64,000 nucleotides of DNA from Nepenthes gracilis. Lineage: Eukaryota > Streptophyta > Magnoliopsida > Caryophyllales > Nepenthaceae. The notes under the pieces were generated by a model. It was not told where the DNA came from. It was given only the letters and a program-made list of their open reading frames with translations, and made no database searches. The stretch spans positions 12,145,597 through 12,209,596 of the forward strand of contig BSYO01000028.1 of assembly GCA_033239525.1 (NCBI GenBank), given 5' to 3'. Made by a program: the position numbers and the translations under genes. Of the stretch, positions 11,700 through 26,000 are shown in pieces. The first letter of the stretch is position 1. The number at the start of each line of letters is the position of its first letter.

Positions 11700-12929
11700 A
11701 TGGCGTCTAAGATTTGGATAGCGGTGGTGCTGCTGGCTTTGGTGATGGCGGCAGAGTCGTCGACGTCTTTCAGCGAAACCCATTGGGATCTCGCCACCCG
11801 TTTGTCCTCCGGCCACGGTGGCCTCCCCACCGTGCAAGCGTGTAATGGTCAGGTTGGCAACTGCATTGAGGCGGAGGACGAGATGATGTTGGACTCCGAG
11901 GCCGGCCGCCGGCAGCTGGCCATGCAAAGTCGGTATGAAAAAAAAAATGAAATATTTAATATATTATTTATTTATAATAATAGATCAATATCATAATATA
12001 TTAATAAATAAGACATTATGTTATCAAAATTTATATTAAATATACCAAAATATTTGTATTTTCAAAAAAATATTTGTCCATAGTTTTGTATTTTTCTAGA
12101 CAAATTATTTTTTCACTTAATGAAATTGTATTTTTGAGTATATAAAATTATTAAATTAGTAAATTAAACTTAGGATATTTATATTTAGGGAGGACATCTT
12201 ATGAATATCAGTAAAAAATTTATGATAACATAATGTTTAATTTATTCATTTATAATATCATATTAACATAAAAATAGATCAATAAATAAGATATTATATC
12301 ATATAAAAATGAGATGACGTTATGATAAATTTTTATATAATAATAAAGTTAATTAATTATAATGTACAAATCTTATATTCAAAAAATAAATTAATATCTC
12401 TATTATATTATATTATATATATAATTATATTTTTTTGAATTCTTTAATCACAAATTTTAATAGAGATGTTTTATAATTTACATTACTTTTTTAAAATATA
12501 TTTAAACTTATATATTCATAATTTTACAAAATTCAAATTTTCTATATTCCTCTATACGATCCAATCATAGATTCATAATTAATATACTTTTATTATTATA
12601 AACTTTTTTTAAACTTCAACACCTTAAAATGATTAAATCAAACAAATATCTATTATTATATTTTTGAGTATTTTATAAATTTCATAATTCTCATCGTGAT
12701 ATTAAAATTCAAGATAATTTTTTCATAAATCAACGGCCGAGATAAATCCTTTTTTTTAATAGATATTTTAAATCGTTGCAGCTATATAAGCTACGCAGCC
12801 TTGAAGAGGAACAGCATCCCATGCAGCCGCCGCGGCCACTCCTACTACAACTGCCGGGGAAACGTCAGAGCCAACCCCTACCGCCGTGGCTGCACCGCCA
12901 TCACCCGCTGCAAGCGATACATGAAATAA
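11700..12929 (+). CDS. RALF: RALF peptide hormone precursor (two exons)
   Basis: Exons 11700-11932 and 12782-12929 join to 126 codons plus stop. Residues 1 to about 19 form a hydrophobic signal peptide after M-A-S-K. The propeptide has the family's A-C-N-G x(3) C segment (C48, C55) and a dibasic R70-R-Q-L site, the usual subtilase S1P cleavage motif. The mature part carries Y79-I-S-Y, needed by RALFs for FERONIA-type receptor binding, then four cysteines (C92, C102, C115, C121) in the RALF pattern with S-R-R-G x S-Y-Y-N-C, N-P-Y x R-G-C and I-T-R-C. RALFs are secreted peptides that alkalinise the apoplast and restrain cell expansion. The close match is to the RALF1/23/33 type. The start is the only ATG giving the signal peptide. 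The oddity is the intron. Identification is near certain; expression is not shown. Confidence 0.95.
11933..12781 (+). other. Intron of the RALF gene
   Basis: 849 bp, very AT-rich, donor CG|GTATGA and acceptor TTGCAG|CTAT. Phase 2: it splits the Arg codon just before the Y-I-S-Y motif. No transposon-like structure was recognised in it. Reading through without splicing meets a stop soon after 11990, so splicing is required for a functional hormone. Confidence 0.9.
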
Positions 12930-14071
12930 ACTTACTACTTCTGCCACTGCTAAGGGGAGACAAAAAAAACAACAAAAAAATAAAAGAAAAATACTCATTT
13001 GTGTTCTTCAAAAAGAGAGATTCAATCAATGAATTGATTTTCTATTACTATTAATACATTTTTAGTGTGTTTTCGGCTATTAAACCGATAATTCAAATCA
13101 AAACTGTTAAAATTAAACTGTTACGAGTCCTATATCGAAAAATCAACTCCATAATTGTTGGCTTATAAGTCTGAAGAATTCTCCCTTTTATCAGACCAAA
13201 AAAAAAGGCTGATTAGATTGTTCAGTTTGAATTATCGAGAACCCATTATCCATTTTTATATGTATTCTTTTTATTTATTTATTGAATATTGTGCATTTTA
13301 TATATTATTTAGGAACTCTACATTTATGAATTTTATATTGTTATATTTTTTTATAATTTAAAATGGGTTGTTATGAGGTTGAAAAACCCATTAGTTGGTA
13401 CTGCTGAACTGATCAACCGGACAATGGTTTACATTTTCAAAACCCGCTTGACCGGTTCAGAACAAAAATTCAGACCAAACATGGTGGTCTGAATGAACCG
13501 GACAACTAATAATAGTTCTGGTGAATGTTTGGTGGAAATAAAACATGGAAACTGTGGTGGTTAATGGGCGGCGGCAGATGCAGATGCCCGTGGTTGTAGA
13601 GGCGGCAGTAGGCTGTGGTAATTGGATTGTAATTATTGACCGGTTACCGGTCTTTATAACAATGGGACATGGTGGTTTCAGGGCGGTCAATGGTCATCCT
13701 CCAAGATGGGGGCTCCTCAACATGAGTATCGTGGAAGCTCCGCCACAGTATCACGACGGCCGCCTCACAAACCACCAACCTCCCCACAAAACACCAATAG
13801 AATCACCATGGCCACCCCACAGCACCATAATTAAAACAAAACCTTTCTTTTTTCCAGAAAATCTATTACCATCAATGTGGCTCTTGAGATAATACGAGTA
13901 CAAATGGTCACAGTAAATAAATTTATAAAAAAATTGATAAAAAAGAGAAAAAAATGGATAGATAAATAGACACTATGTCACACGACGATATCCCAATGAT
14001 AACTAAAGAATGTCCACTTTTCAGGTAAATATGAAACAAAATACAAATAACGGGTCGCTAAAATCCATTCA
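12930..14071. other. RALF 3' flank and intergenic spacer
   Basis: AATAAA words at 12925-12930 (overlapping the stop) and 12979-12984 could serve as polyadenylation signals. From about 13380 to 13650 the CCGGTT/GACCGG words seen at 7790-8650 reappear, so part of this spacer is probably repeat. The 115-codon + strand frame at 13545-13892 has no family features. No gene is supported before the stop codon at 14072. Confidence 0.5.
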
Positions 14072-17000
14072 TCAGAAAAACCACCATCTTCTATGCCCTC
14101 GAGGCTTTCTCTGCAGCAAATAAATCAGCATAAGAGTCAACTTCTCGTTGAAGAAAATCAATACTGATCACAATCTTATCAAACATATCAAATAATACGT
14201 ATTGATATTAGATATATATTATATACAAAAAGAATTTTATGACAAAAAAAACATAGCCAATGTACCGCTGAAACGGCAACATATTGTGAATTTATTGTGT
14301 TATTGGAAAATATTGGCATCGAGGAAACTCGATATTGATATTTCATTCTGTGGTCTGCATCATTAAAGCATTATTTTTTTTAGCTTTTGATGCCCTAGCT
14401 TTTGGACCTCTAACATCAGCTTATATAAATCAACCTTTATCATTCAACTTGATTTGGTGTAGTATCATTTGATGTACAAGTAGTTTTAAATTGTATCTTA
14501 TTATATCATTCAAGTTTTCTTAGACCCATCTCTTCATTTTTATCATTTGAACTCGTTCTAATTGGCTGACCACCTCGGACATTATCTTCACACGTTATCT
14601 TTTCTAAGTGTAGCTGCTAAACGTTTAAGCAAATCATTATTCACTATCCTACTTTTTAGTATGACTTCATTCATCCATCTTACCAAATTGCCACCTTAGT
14701 TCAAAAGGGGTTTTCTTTTGCAGGTAAAGAATTTGATTTAACATCCTATCCATCCACATTAGCAGACCCACATAAAGAAAAGAAAGGCAGATGAGGCACC
14801 ATATCAGAATGAATATATGGAGGATGGTTGCATAAGATTACTCTTAAGCCGCTATGTTTATATGAGATGAGGATCTAATGAATGTTCTCAGTAGCAACAG
14901 TAAGTGGCGACACGATCCCAACGTTCATTATGTTCATCGATCCGTAACAAATTTACCATTCTTCTTGCCAAAGAATATCACAAACTAATTTGAATTGAAA
15001 AGCTTAAAAATAGAAGAAACCTTTTGATTTTGATCAGAGGATTGCATAACAATTGGCCGAGAAAGAACACTGCTATCCACGTTTTGAATGTACGGCTTCA
15101 CCTTCTCTTCTATCATCTCATTCAGCTGAAGGAAACAAAATAATCGTAGTCATTACCCACAAAGGAGAAGAAGAAAATCGTTCATCAATTATGTTTGGTG
15201 AGCAAAAACAGCAAAATGATGCCAATCATTAATCCGCTAAGTACAAAACCAGCTATGCTGTTAATATTAAAAGCCTTGGCTCTGAGAAAATTTAGAAGAA
15301 ATAAAATATGTAAGAATGAATTTTCTTATGTTTAGTTTGCAAGGAAAAAAACATAATAAAAAATATAAGAAATCATAAAATTAATGATCCGTAACAATTT
15401 CTCTTTGTTTTTACTTGACTACCGAACAAATAAAATACTTCCATCACAACATTATTTTAGCTTTTATATGATTTTTTATCTACATCTAAATAAAATATTC
15501 TTATCATTTTCATGCACTCTTTAAAAAAATTTTTCTTAGCCATTTCATTTTTTCAAAATTTTCAAGAACCAAACAATCCCTAACCCTTTGTTTATTTTCT
15601 GAAAAATAACTTGCCAGAAAATATTTTTCACAATTTCCCGTGTTTGGAGTGCATGGATATATTATCCACATTTTTCGATGTTACTTAGGCCTATACAGGA
15701 AAATAAATCAACAGGAAATATTTTCTTGGTCAATAGAAAACTTAAACTCCGAATAACGAATTCCAGTTTTAAAAATGAGAATGTTTTCTAGAACACATCC
15801 ACTACTTGTTATTAACTACCAACACCCATAAAGAATCCAGGACACCGCTAAAATGAACCAACAACACTTAGTTTGGATATCGTAGAAACCAATATCGATA
15901 TTTTATTCCATGCTCTCCACCCATGCCACTACAGATGGCCAACTCCCCTCCAGCCTCTCATTGCCCCCAGCTCGCCAGGAGCTGGAGAAATACAGCTAGT
16001 CCTAGAGAAGCAGAGAACGAAAATGTTTTTTGGAACACATCCACTACTTGCTATTGACTACCAACGCCTGTTAAGAATCTGGGACACCACTAAAATGAAC
16101 CAACAACACTTATTTTGGATATCGTGGAGACCAATACCAATATTTCATTCCATGCTCTCTACCCATGCCACTACAGATGGCCAACTCCCATCCAGCCTCT
16201 CCTTGCCCCCAGCTCGCCAAAGGCTGGAGAAATACAGCTAGTCCTAGAGAAGCAGAGAGTGCAGTAGGCCAACTAAGTAATAATTGTCTTGCATTGCCTT
16301 CTAGACCCATTTGGATCAAATGGTCATCAGCTATTACGCGCCAAATCTAAGAGACAGGTCTTGGATCTTTGAACAGGAGAGAGAGAGAGAGAGAGAGGCA
16401 AGAGATCTCAAAGATAAAGAGAAGTTGTGGGCTTAAGGGGTGGGGTTTGGAGGGCGTTGAAGATGGGGTTCTTCTTTTGACTATGAAGAGAAGAAATCAA
16501 TGGAAAGACGTGGGATTTGTCTGCTTTACTGCCAAAATCAAGCATTAGCCACGGGGCTAGTCAAGAGGGAATCTGTTTTGCGGGTGGGCTTTGATTAGAT
16601 GGTTGAATCCAGCGATTTTGATCGCCTAAATGAGGAGTAAAAGAGAACAATTGCAATAAGTGAGGTCAAAGTGAGAGAGAGAGTAGTTTTGGGCATGGGC
16701 AAAAATACTTATATCAATCGCGATTGCAATCAGTATCGAACATATTTGATAGTATATATCTGTATTAAATATATCAATAGAAAAAATTTACTAAAAATCA
16801 TAAGTTAATGGAACTATATTGACCAATATATTTGCCAAATATTTGCTGTATTAACTAATATTCAATTGTGATATATTACCAATATGACAATATATTGAAA
16901 TATTGTTACAATATTGAAAAATATCAATATCAGGAGCACGATAATTATACATATCAGCCGATATTTACATCAATGGTTTTGAGTTTTGGGATAGGCAGGA

Positions 17001-20000
17001 GAGATGGGGAAGGGAAACGGGCAGAATAGAGAGAGAAGGGAGGTGAACGCCAGCAGTTCTGGGTACCCTCCCTGCAGCCAACAGTGGGAATTGTGGGTGG
17101 GTGTAAGGGAAATTTATTAAATTTGTTTCGTAAAAATTTAGCTTGTTAATATAATCTAAAATATTAATTTGTTCTTCAAAATGCTATAATATGTAAATTT
17201 TCAATAATACTGATTAATAGGTTTTATTAAGCTCAATTTGTAAAACCGGGCTCAGAATCAAAGTTGTGAAATAAAAATAAGCCAAATAAAGTTTCTTCAA
17301 GAAAATGTCAAATAATCAAAGATTCAAAGAGTCGAGAATTTTTCCTCATGGAAAAAAAGTAGAAGAAAAAAGATATCATAATACAACAGTAAAGTAACAT
17401 TAATAAAATTGATAAGTCATTTCATTTTTTCATTCTCCCTTACACTCTCAATGCTGGACAACTTGAACGGCTAGTATTATGGCAACATATTTAAATATAT
17501 TGGACATATTTTATAATCATAATCTCCTATGTCATCATGATGAAATCCTTACTGTTATGAACAAAACAAAACTCTAAAATAAAAGGACTTGAACAGCTCC
17601 CTACAGTAGAGTCTGAGATGACTTACCTTATCTTGACGCCATTTGGCCTCCCATTGAGCATCCAAGATTTTCTCAGCAATTTCTCTCTGTGCATTGAGAA
17701 GAACAGTCATCTCGTACAACTTCTTAGGATCTTTAAGATCTTCTTCACTCCAAGAAGATGCATCTAGTGGAAGTTTCAGCTCCTGCAAACAAACAACCCT
17801 CAATTGGATCCCACCATATATGCAAATATTAACTAATATGTATTAATATAGGACCCACCGACGCTGATCTTTTCCGATACCATGGAAATGATATGTTACC
17901 ATATCGGCAGATATATCACGATATATAGGTCGATATGGCTTTGTCAACTTACAATTCTCAAAAAAAAATTTTCCTTTCAAATTTCAATATATCTGATACC
18001 GATTCGTATTTTCTAATATATCTAATATCCATATATCCGCGACTAATATTAATACCGATATTGATGTTTTTATCCATGGATCCCATGCAAGAAAGTGAAA
18101 ATGTCATGGACAAGTCCAACTATAAACATGGATTAAAATATCGATATTATGTCAGGTGATACATATCGATATTAAACGGCACGAATATGGATTTTTTTCT
18201 TAACCACATTAAAAGCGAATTATATCTAAAATTTAACCATCTTTAATGACATATTTAAATACATAGAAGAAATTGAGTCAATTTAATCAAAATTAAACTC
18301 GATATATATCCTCCTAGATGTAGATTATAAAAATTTTTCCAAAATATTTGAATTATGCATATTTTATACTTCTACAAAATAAATGGATTTAGGCTAAGCA
18401 AATCAAATAAAAGATCGTATATTAAGATATTTTACCTATCAGGATATTATTCCAATATCGAGAACATGTAGGTCAATATTTTGATTCATAATTATTATCA
18501 AAGCTTCATGGAAGTGTAAGGTGAAAAAAAAAAAAAAACAAAAGCAAATAGATGATGAGAAATAAAAGAATGTGAACAAACTACACATACACCCCAATTT
18601 TGTGGTCTTGGGGGAGGATCAAGCTTCATAACTTCTGCCTCCAGTGATTTCTTTGCCCTGTAGTAAGGGATGTTTTTCACTACAACAGGGTCATCCCGAG
18701 CGCGGACAGGATCAATTGCAATAAGGCCCTACAATAAAAAGAGAATCTTAGAACCCGGATTTGTATAATGTTAAACCACAAAAAAGCCATTCAGGGAGAA
18801 AAGAACGCTAATCAGAAAACTAAGTGTTAACAATCACGAACAATAAAGGAGATTACACTAAAATACGTCAGATATTAGGATTGAATGGCAGCCTAAATGT
18901 GAAGGCAGTTTTGTCGTGGTGTGACCTAATTGTTATGAGTTCGAGCCATGAAAAAGATTTCTTGCGTAATGCAATGTAAGACCATGTGTAATAGACACAA
19001 AAATTAATTGATTCTTCCTGGACCTCACACATAACAAGAGTTTCATGTACTAGGATTCCCTTTTAGACTTTAAAGCACCAGCACTATCCCAAGGCTAAAG
19101 TGTTGTTGTCTAATGCCCACCAACACATGCCAATTTTTATTACTCCAATTCCCTTTGCGTACATTTTGGGAATTCTAAAATTTTAAAAAAGTTAGGGCTC
19201 AGGCTATAGATCAGAAAAAATTTAAGCCTTTTCAAAAATGTTCTAACACAATTTAATTAGATTGATTCATTACTAACTTATATACCATGCATGAAAATAT
19301 CAATGTTGGTATCATTGGCAGCCATATTAGTATTGGACATATCGAATAATATGTATAGGATATATCCAAAAAAAAAATTTCAAAATCGTAAACCGACAAA
19401 TATCATGTATATTGGCCGATATTTTGAATATCGGTCAATATATTACGATATATCATTGATATGTTAATATATCATATTATTATCGCAACATCAAAAAATA
19501 TCGGTGTTGGGGGAGCCCCATATTGATACATAATAGCTGATATATTCATCCATATTTTTTCTAAATTTTTTGGGATGAGAAAACAAGAAATTTACATTTT
19601 TTATCGTTAATTTAATATAAAATACTATTGTTCATCAAATATATGATTATATCCATTAATACACTAAATTTTAATTAATGTGTCCCCAACATAATATTAT
19701 AAAAATAACATGATGTGTCGTGTCGTGTCGTATCGTGTCCGTATCCCATGCCGGCATCCATACTTTTTAGTCAATAAACGATTGGTTCCTACACATTCTA
19801 CTCTAGCCATGTATAGGTTCATAAACTTCTTCATGACCATAGTTAGAGCAACATATTAATGTCAAACAATAAGCATTAGAACATGGTATGACACCAACTT
19901 TTCAAAAGTTAATAAAATTCAGCAAATATTTTGAAAAAAAAATAGTCACGCCTCCGAGACTCATACTCATGTCTGACACTAGTACACTTAAGTCCAAGAA

Positions 20001-23000
20001 ACATAGTTCACGATAGTAGAATTAATGAGCAACTTGGCAAAAGTTAGTAGAAAAGATGACTAGAAGGAAACCAACATCATTGTCACATAAGATATCAAGA
20101 GGCCGTACAAATATCAAGAGCAATTGAGCATACTATATATGAACTTTTGGTGCACAGGAGAGGAAAAAAGTGACAGCATTGAGTAGGAAATAGTCAAAAA
20201 CCTTAAAAAAGCACATTCAAGCATGGAATGAAATATCGTCAAATATACAAATATTGGCAAATATAGATTGTTATTAGATCCTCCAATGCTGCAAAAAACA
20301 TGATATATAGCCATTTCGATGGCATATGGCGATATATGAACCCGATATATATCGGTCGATAGTTGTCCCTGAAAGTTCGATTCACAAAAAAATGGGTCCA
20401 ATAATTCCATTGCCGATATGCATCACTCGATATGGCCGATACAAATATGATCGCGATGAATACAGATATTGATATTTTCATCTATACATTCAAGAGATCG
20501 AAATAGTGAGAATTAATGCCATAAGAAGCCGGGACACTTCCACAGGGGTTAAATATTTTGTCAGAATCAAAAGTTGGCATGCTTCTAACACATTTGGAAT
20601 TTTTTTGATTCGAACATGCTTGGAATGCATTTGGGACACATTTAAACTTTTTTTTTTCAAATTTTATTTTAAAAGCATAAAAGGGCGTGTTTAGTAAAAC
20701 TTCTATAATTTTGTTCCAACTGAAAACAATCCAAAACAGCATAATCACTTGTTTAGACAACTAGATAAACCACAGAGAAAGAGAGCGGTTACTGTGGTCT
20801 AAATTTCTTCCAACTAGTAATTAGAGAGCTAGAGAGATTAGATGTGTTTTTTATGGCTATTTTACTTAAACTAAGAAAAATATAGAATGGGAAAGAGATC
20901 TTCTAGTCTATCGACGTGCACTTGCATGGGTGTGATATTTTGAAAGCTTATGTAGCTTAAAATGGTGTTACTTTATCAAATATATTCTTATACTAACAAG
21001 AAACCGACTGTTGTTTAACTTCTCAAATATATTCTTATACTAATAAGAAACTGACTGTTGTTTAACTTCTCTATAGTACACGGTGTCTCACTTTTTAGAA
21101 AAATAATGTATTCTCATGTCAGCATTATATCCTATGTCTGTAATAGTCGCAGAAAATGAAGGAATGACAGAAAAAAAAAAAGACTTTTATTAGGGTTTTC
21201 TTTAATCCAATGACCTTGTAGTTCTACACACGTGCTTTAAAAAGGAAGACAAACACTACAGAAGTTAGAAGAACAACAAAGTAAAGTCAATCTCATTAAT
21301 TTATGGTCTTATGCTGAAGCAAACCAAATCCCAATCAAAGACATTCTCTAAATCAACCTGAATAAACTAAATAAAAATCATAGTAAAATAGCAAAATAAT
21401 CCAAATTACAATAATAAAGAGGGAATGTAAGTCCCAAAGATGTGAATTTCCAGTTGCTTCCAATTAGCATTGGACCATGGAATAAAACATCAGCCGATAA
21501 TATCGGTACCGTCCTTCAATAACAATATTTCCCCATATCATGATAAAATAGTGATTTTTTGCTACATCAACTGATATCTATCGATATTTGCTTTGTAGGT
21601 TCCAATTTTTTTTAAAAAAATATATTTACATCTAATACTGATATATATCACCTAATATGACAAATACCAATATTTTTTATCCACAATAGACAAACATTAG
21701 GATTGTACATGAACTTGGAGGCAAAAGAGTGGAACATAAAATTTCCCACTAATCAAGAGATCAGGATGGGACTGTCCATATTTGTCCACTGGATTTTTCA
21801 CATCAAAAATGTTGTTTTCCTATATTTTTTGCTCATATGAAAATGGATTGGTGTTTCAATATGGTCATAAGCTACACTGCAACACTATCCATCTAACGCT
21901 CTCGTTTACCAATGTCAACAAAAAATATAATACACAGTACATCACTTTTTTTCTTTTTTTTTTTTTTTGAGTGCTTAGGAAGCTCAAACACATCACATTA
22001 AGAGTTGAAACTTGGTCTTTCTTATGAAGGGGATCTGATGTAGGGAGGAGGGGAAAATTAGATAGAAGAATAATAGAGGGGTAAAGGCAAGAATAAAGAT
22101 TAGAGAGGTAGAGACAAGAAAGAGATCAAACTAAGGGGGAGAGGGGAAGGAAGTCATAAATAGCCAATTGTATTCGATTTCTCAAAAATTCATTCATTCA
22201 TCAATCATCAACGCCATCATCCATACAATAGAAGTAGGGTTCTTATATAAGATACCCGAATCCTAGACTAAGTTAGAAAGAAATATAACTTCCAAACTAA
22301 ATATAACTTAAATTTCTAAAAGAAAAGAAAATCTTAATCAAATAAAATCAAATTAAATAAAATCGCAGCATTATAAAATCAAATAAAATCGCAATCTTTC
22401 AAATAAAATAAAATCAAAGGAAATCAAAGTAAATCTTTTTTAATTTGGTATAATTTAGATATCTGCATCAGGATCTAATAAGCATGGATATTGACAATGA
22501 AAAGGACACGTTGACATGTTATTTTTTAAAAAAGGAGGATGCAATACGTCACAGACGTGTCAACAAAAATATTTGATATAATAATAAAATTATGATGCAT
22601 AATCAGTCTTGTTTTGTTCATAATTTATTCGTATATAAGATAATATAATTGATTAACACTGCTATTTTTACTAAGTTAATGATAAAAAAATGCATACTTC
22701 TTGTTTATCATTCAAAAGAATTCACAGGAAAAATAGTATTCAATCAAAACAATATAAAAGAGTTGTATATAACATTTTTCACAATTAACAAAAAAGCAGA
22801 CAACGGGAACAGGTTTTTATCATTTTCAAATTACCAAATGATTCTAATTTTTTCAGCTTATATTAAGAATACCATTTTTCATAAAGTACAAAATAGACCA
22901 CCGTGTCCAAAACATCTCAAATAGTGTCAGGGTCCAAAAATAATAATAGAATATTTTGACACATAATGAAGAGTATAGAACACCAGCACGCTAGCCTAGG

Positions 23001-26000
23001 GGAAGTGTCGATGCTTCTTAGAAGTAGATACCATTTAAAAGGGAGCTAGCATTCTAATATCTGGCATTTGAACTACCCCAACTGTCTCAAGTAATTCTTT
23101 TCCTCTTTCAATTTTGCCTGGGCCCGCTAAACAACATTCAAGAGACAAGCATGCAGTCCAAAAAAACTCAGACGTGTTTTGGGAAAGATATTCCATGTAA
23201 GCTAGAAAGAAGACCACTTACTTCTTGCAAATGCTCCCAGCCAGGCTTACGTTCAGCTACAGCATCTCGTAGTTGATCATAGCGCATTGATTCCTAAACA
23301 CAAATAACTGGTTACAAGGAGCAAAACTAAAATCATCAAGCCACAAGGCACAAAAACAATATATTGGTATCAGAAAGAGAATCATTGATGAAATATTGGC
23401 CGTATGTATCAATATTAGGTCCGCTGATACCGATATTTTTCGATACCGTAACAATATTGTGATATGTTGCCATATTGACGATATATCATGACAAGTCCAC
23501 CAATGCAATCTTATCAACTTACGATTCTCAAGATTTTTTTTCTTTAAATATATCTAGCACTGATACATATTGTCCAATATATCCAATACCAATATGGTGG
23601 CAACCGATACTAATTCCGATATTTTCATTCATAAAGAGAATACTTAATCATAGGGAATCACAATTCCGCCAGCTGGGGAAAAAAAAACAGCTCTGTAATG
23701 TTTCATGCTCGGGCATACTTCATAACTTACAACTCCGTCACTCGATGCCATCTTCCAAGGTTTTCAAATTTTCATTCAAAGTTTTTAAACTCGGCCATAA
23801 GGACTACCTTAAGTTGGAAGGGTTTGGTCTTGAGTCTTTTTGACTAGAGATTTGATGTTCCATTTCCACATTAATTTCTGCCTTCAGGCAGGTTTCAAAT
23901 TGTTCATGGTTGATCAATCCCTCTGAATCCAGCTCATCCATATCCTCGAATAAGGTTGTGGGCCCAAGGTTATAAACAAAGTCCATTGATGTAAATATTG
24001 GCTCAAACTGTAAAATCGGTCGATATGTCTCGATATTAAAGCTGTTCAATAGAGATATTTCCTAATAGCATGACGGTATGGTGATATATTCTCGTACCTG
24101 CGATATATCAACTCATATGATCCTATCAACTAACGATTTTTAGAATTTTTTTCTTTCAATATATTCAATATTAATGCCTCGTTCAATACCAATATGGCTG
24201 CGACCAATAATGATATTGATATTTTCATATATGATGAAGGCTAATTCGAGATCTTGGGACTTTTTTTTATTAGGACTTCTAGCTTGTGAAAGAAAGAAAA
24301 TCAAGAACCCTTAATAAGGAGTTGAGATAACTTAGAAACACTGATATAAATAGTGGCCGATATGTATCGATATTGAGCTCTATTGATACTGATATTTCCT
24401 AATAATATGATACATTATCGTATCGGTAATATATTACAATATATTAACTGATATATCCCAATCAGCTTACATCTTTTAGAATTTTTTTTCTAATATATCA
24501 GATACCCATACGTATTGTCCGATACCAATATGGTTGCAATTAATACTGCAACAATATTGTGATTTGTTGTCATATTAGTAATATATCAAGATATATTAGA
24601 CGATATCCAAATTATCAGAAGATACGACCCTATCAGCTTATGATTTTTAAAAAACATTTCTTCTGATATATCCGATACCGATACGTATTGTCCAATATAT
24701 TCGACATCGATACGGCCAAGACTAATACCAATATTTTTCGATATTAAAACAATATTGTGATATATGACCATATTGATAATATATTGTAACATATCAATAT
24801 TCAAAATATCAGCTGATACGACCCCATTATCTTATAATTTTTAGAAATATTTTTCCTAATATATCCAATATTGAAAATGATGCGTCCTCGGATCCGAACT
24901 TCGAACAGATTCGGGCTGATCCGCTTGTCCTGGTTCCGGCTCCGTTCACTGAGTTTGGATCCTGCACACCACTAAAACGAACAGGAGGTCAATGTGTCGG
25001 CGGAATGTTATCCCACCGAAAACACTCCAACGCTCAAGCCAGTAAACAGCCTTCGAAATCTGAGAAGATTACTTGAACTGAGAATTGAAAGAGAGAAAGA
25101 GTGCAAGAGTATGTGGATCTCTAGATGAAAGAGAGGCAATGCCGTCTTCTTGAATCTGGAGAGTGGGGAGGCAGTAAACGGCTGTTAGAAGCACGTTTGT
25201 ATGCCTTGGATTTTTTGAGTGTCAGCAGAGAGTAGAAAATTGTAAGTCTATCTCTGTTGTCGTTGTAGGCGTTGTGCGAGTAAAAGCTTGCGTGCCTTGA
25301 ATGAGAATTCTAGAGCTTATTTATGATTGACAAGGTGATCTCCCCCTTTTGGAAGATGTGAACCCCTGTGTTATTCCTGGTTGGCCTGCCTTTCAGAGCT
25401 GATACCAATTGCCAAACGGACCAAGATAGCTTTCTTCCACGGCGGTCAATGGCTTTCTAAATTGTCCACCTTCCTTCTGTGTATTTTACCGTTGGAGCGC
25501 CCCAATTAGCAGGAGATTGGGAAAATCTAGCGCCTTCCTTATGAGAAGGGCGTTGATTTTGTCAATGTCCATTTTGGAAGCCAGCTGGGATCGTGGAAGA
25601 TCTTTGGAAAGCTAGTTACTAGCCGTCGATAGATCGTGAGTTCAAGTGGGCAGGTCAGTAAAAGCCTTTCATTTTCGGCTGTTGCTGATGTAATTCGGTC
25701 AACGCTCAAGTTGACCGCTGCGTCTGAGTTAGCCGCCCAGGAGTCTAGGCGGTCAATGCCGCGTTAACGTCTTGGGCCTTCGCGTCTGTTGGGCCGTTTT
25801 TAAGTTGACCGTCCAGTAGGCCGTTTTGGGCCTCTGTTGACCATGGGCCAGCCCATATTCCGGTGTACCCATCAGAAACGTATTATCCAATATGTTTAAT
25901 ACGGTTGCAACTAATACAGATACTGATACCGATATTTTCATCCATGCTTAGAAAGGCTCAGACAGCGTTTTTCTTAATGCTTGCTGGAACACAAATTACT

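Noticed and set aside
11648..11927. Two - strand frames over RALF exon 1
   Set aside because: They are shadows of the exon; the + strand frame carries signal peptide, processing site and correct splice phase.
12776..13054. 92-codon + strand frame over RALF exon 2
   Set aside because: Wrong frame; the spliced frame gives the four-cysteine RALF domain.
13545..13892. 115-codon + strand frame downstream of RALF
   Set aside because: No recognisable domain, no splice partner, and it overlaps the repeat-like CCGGTT region.
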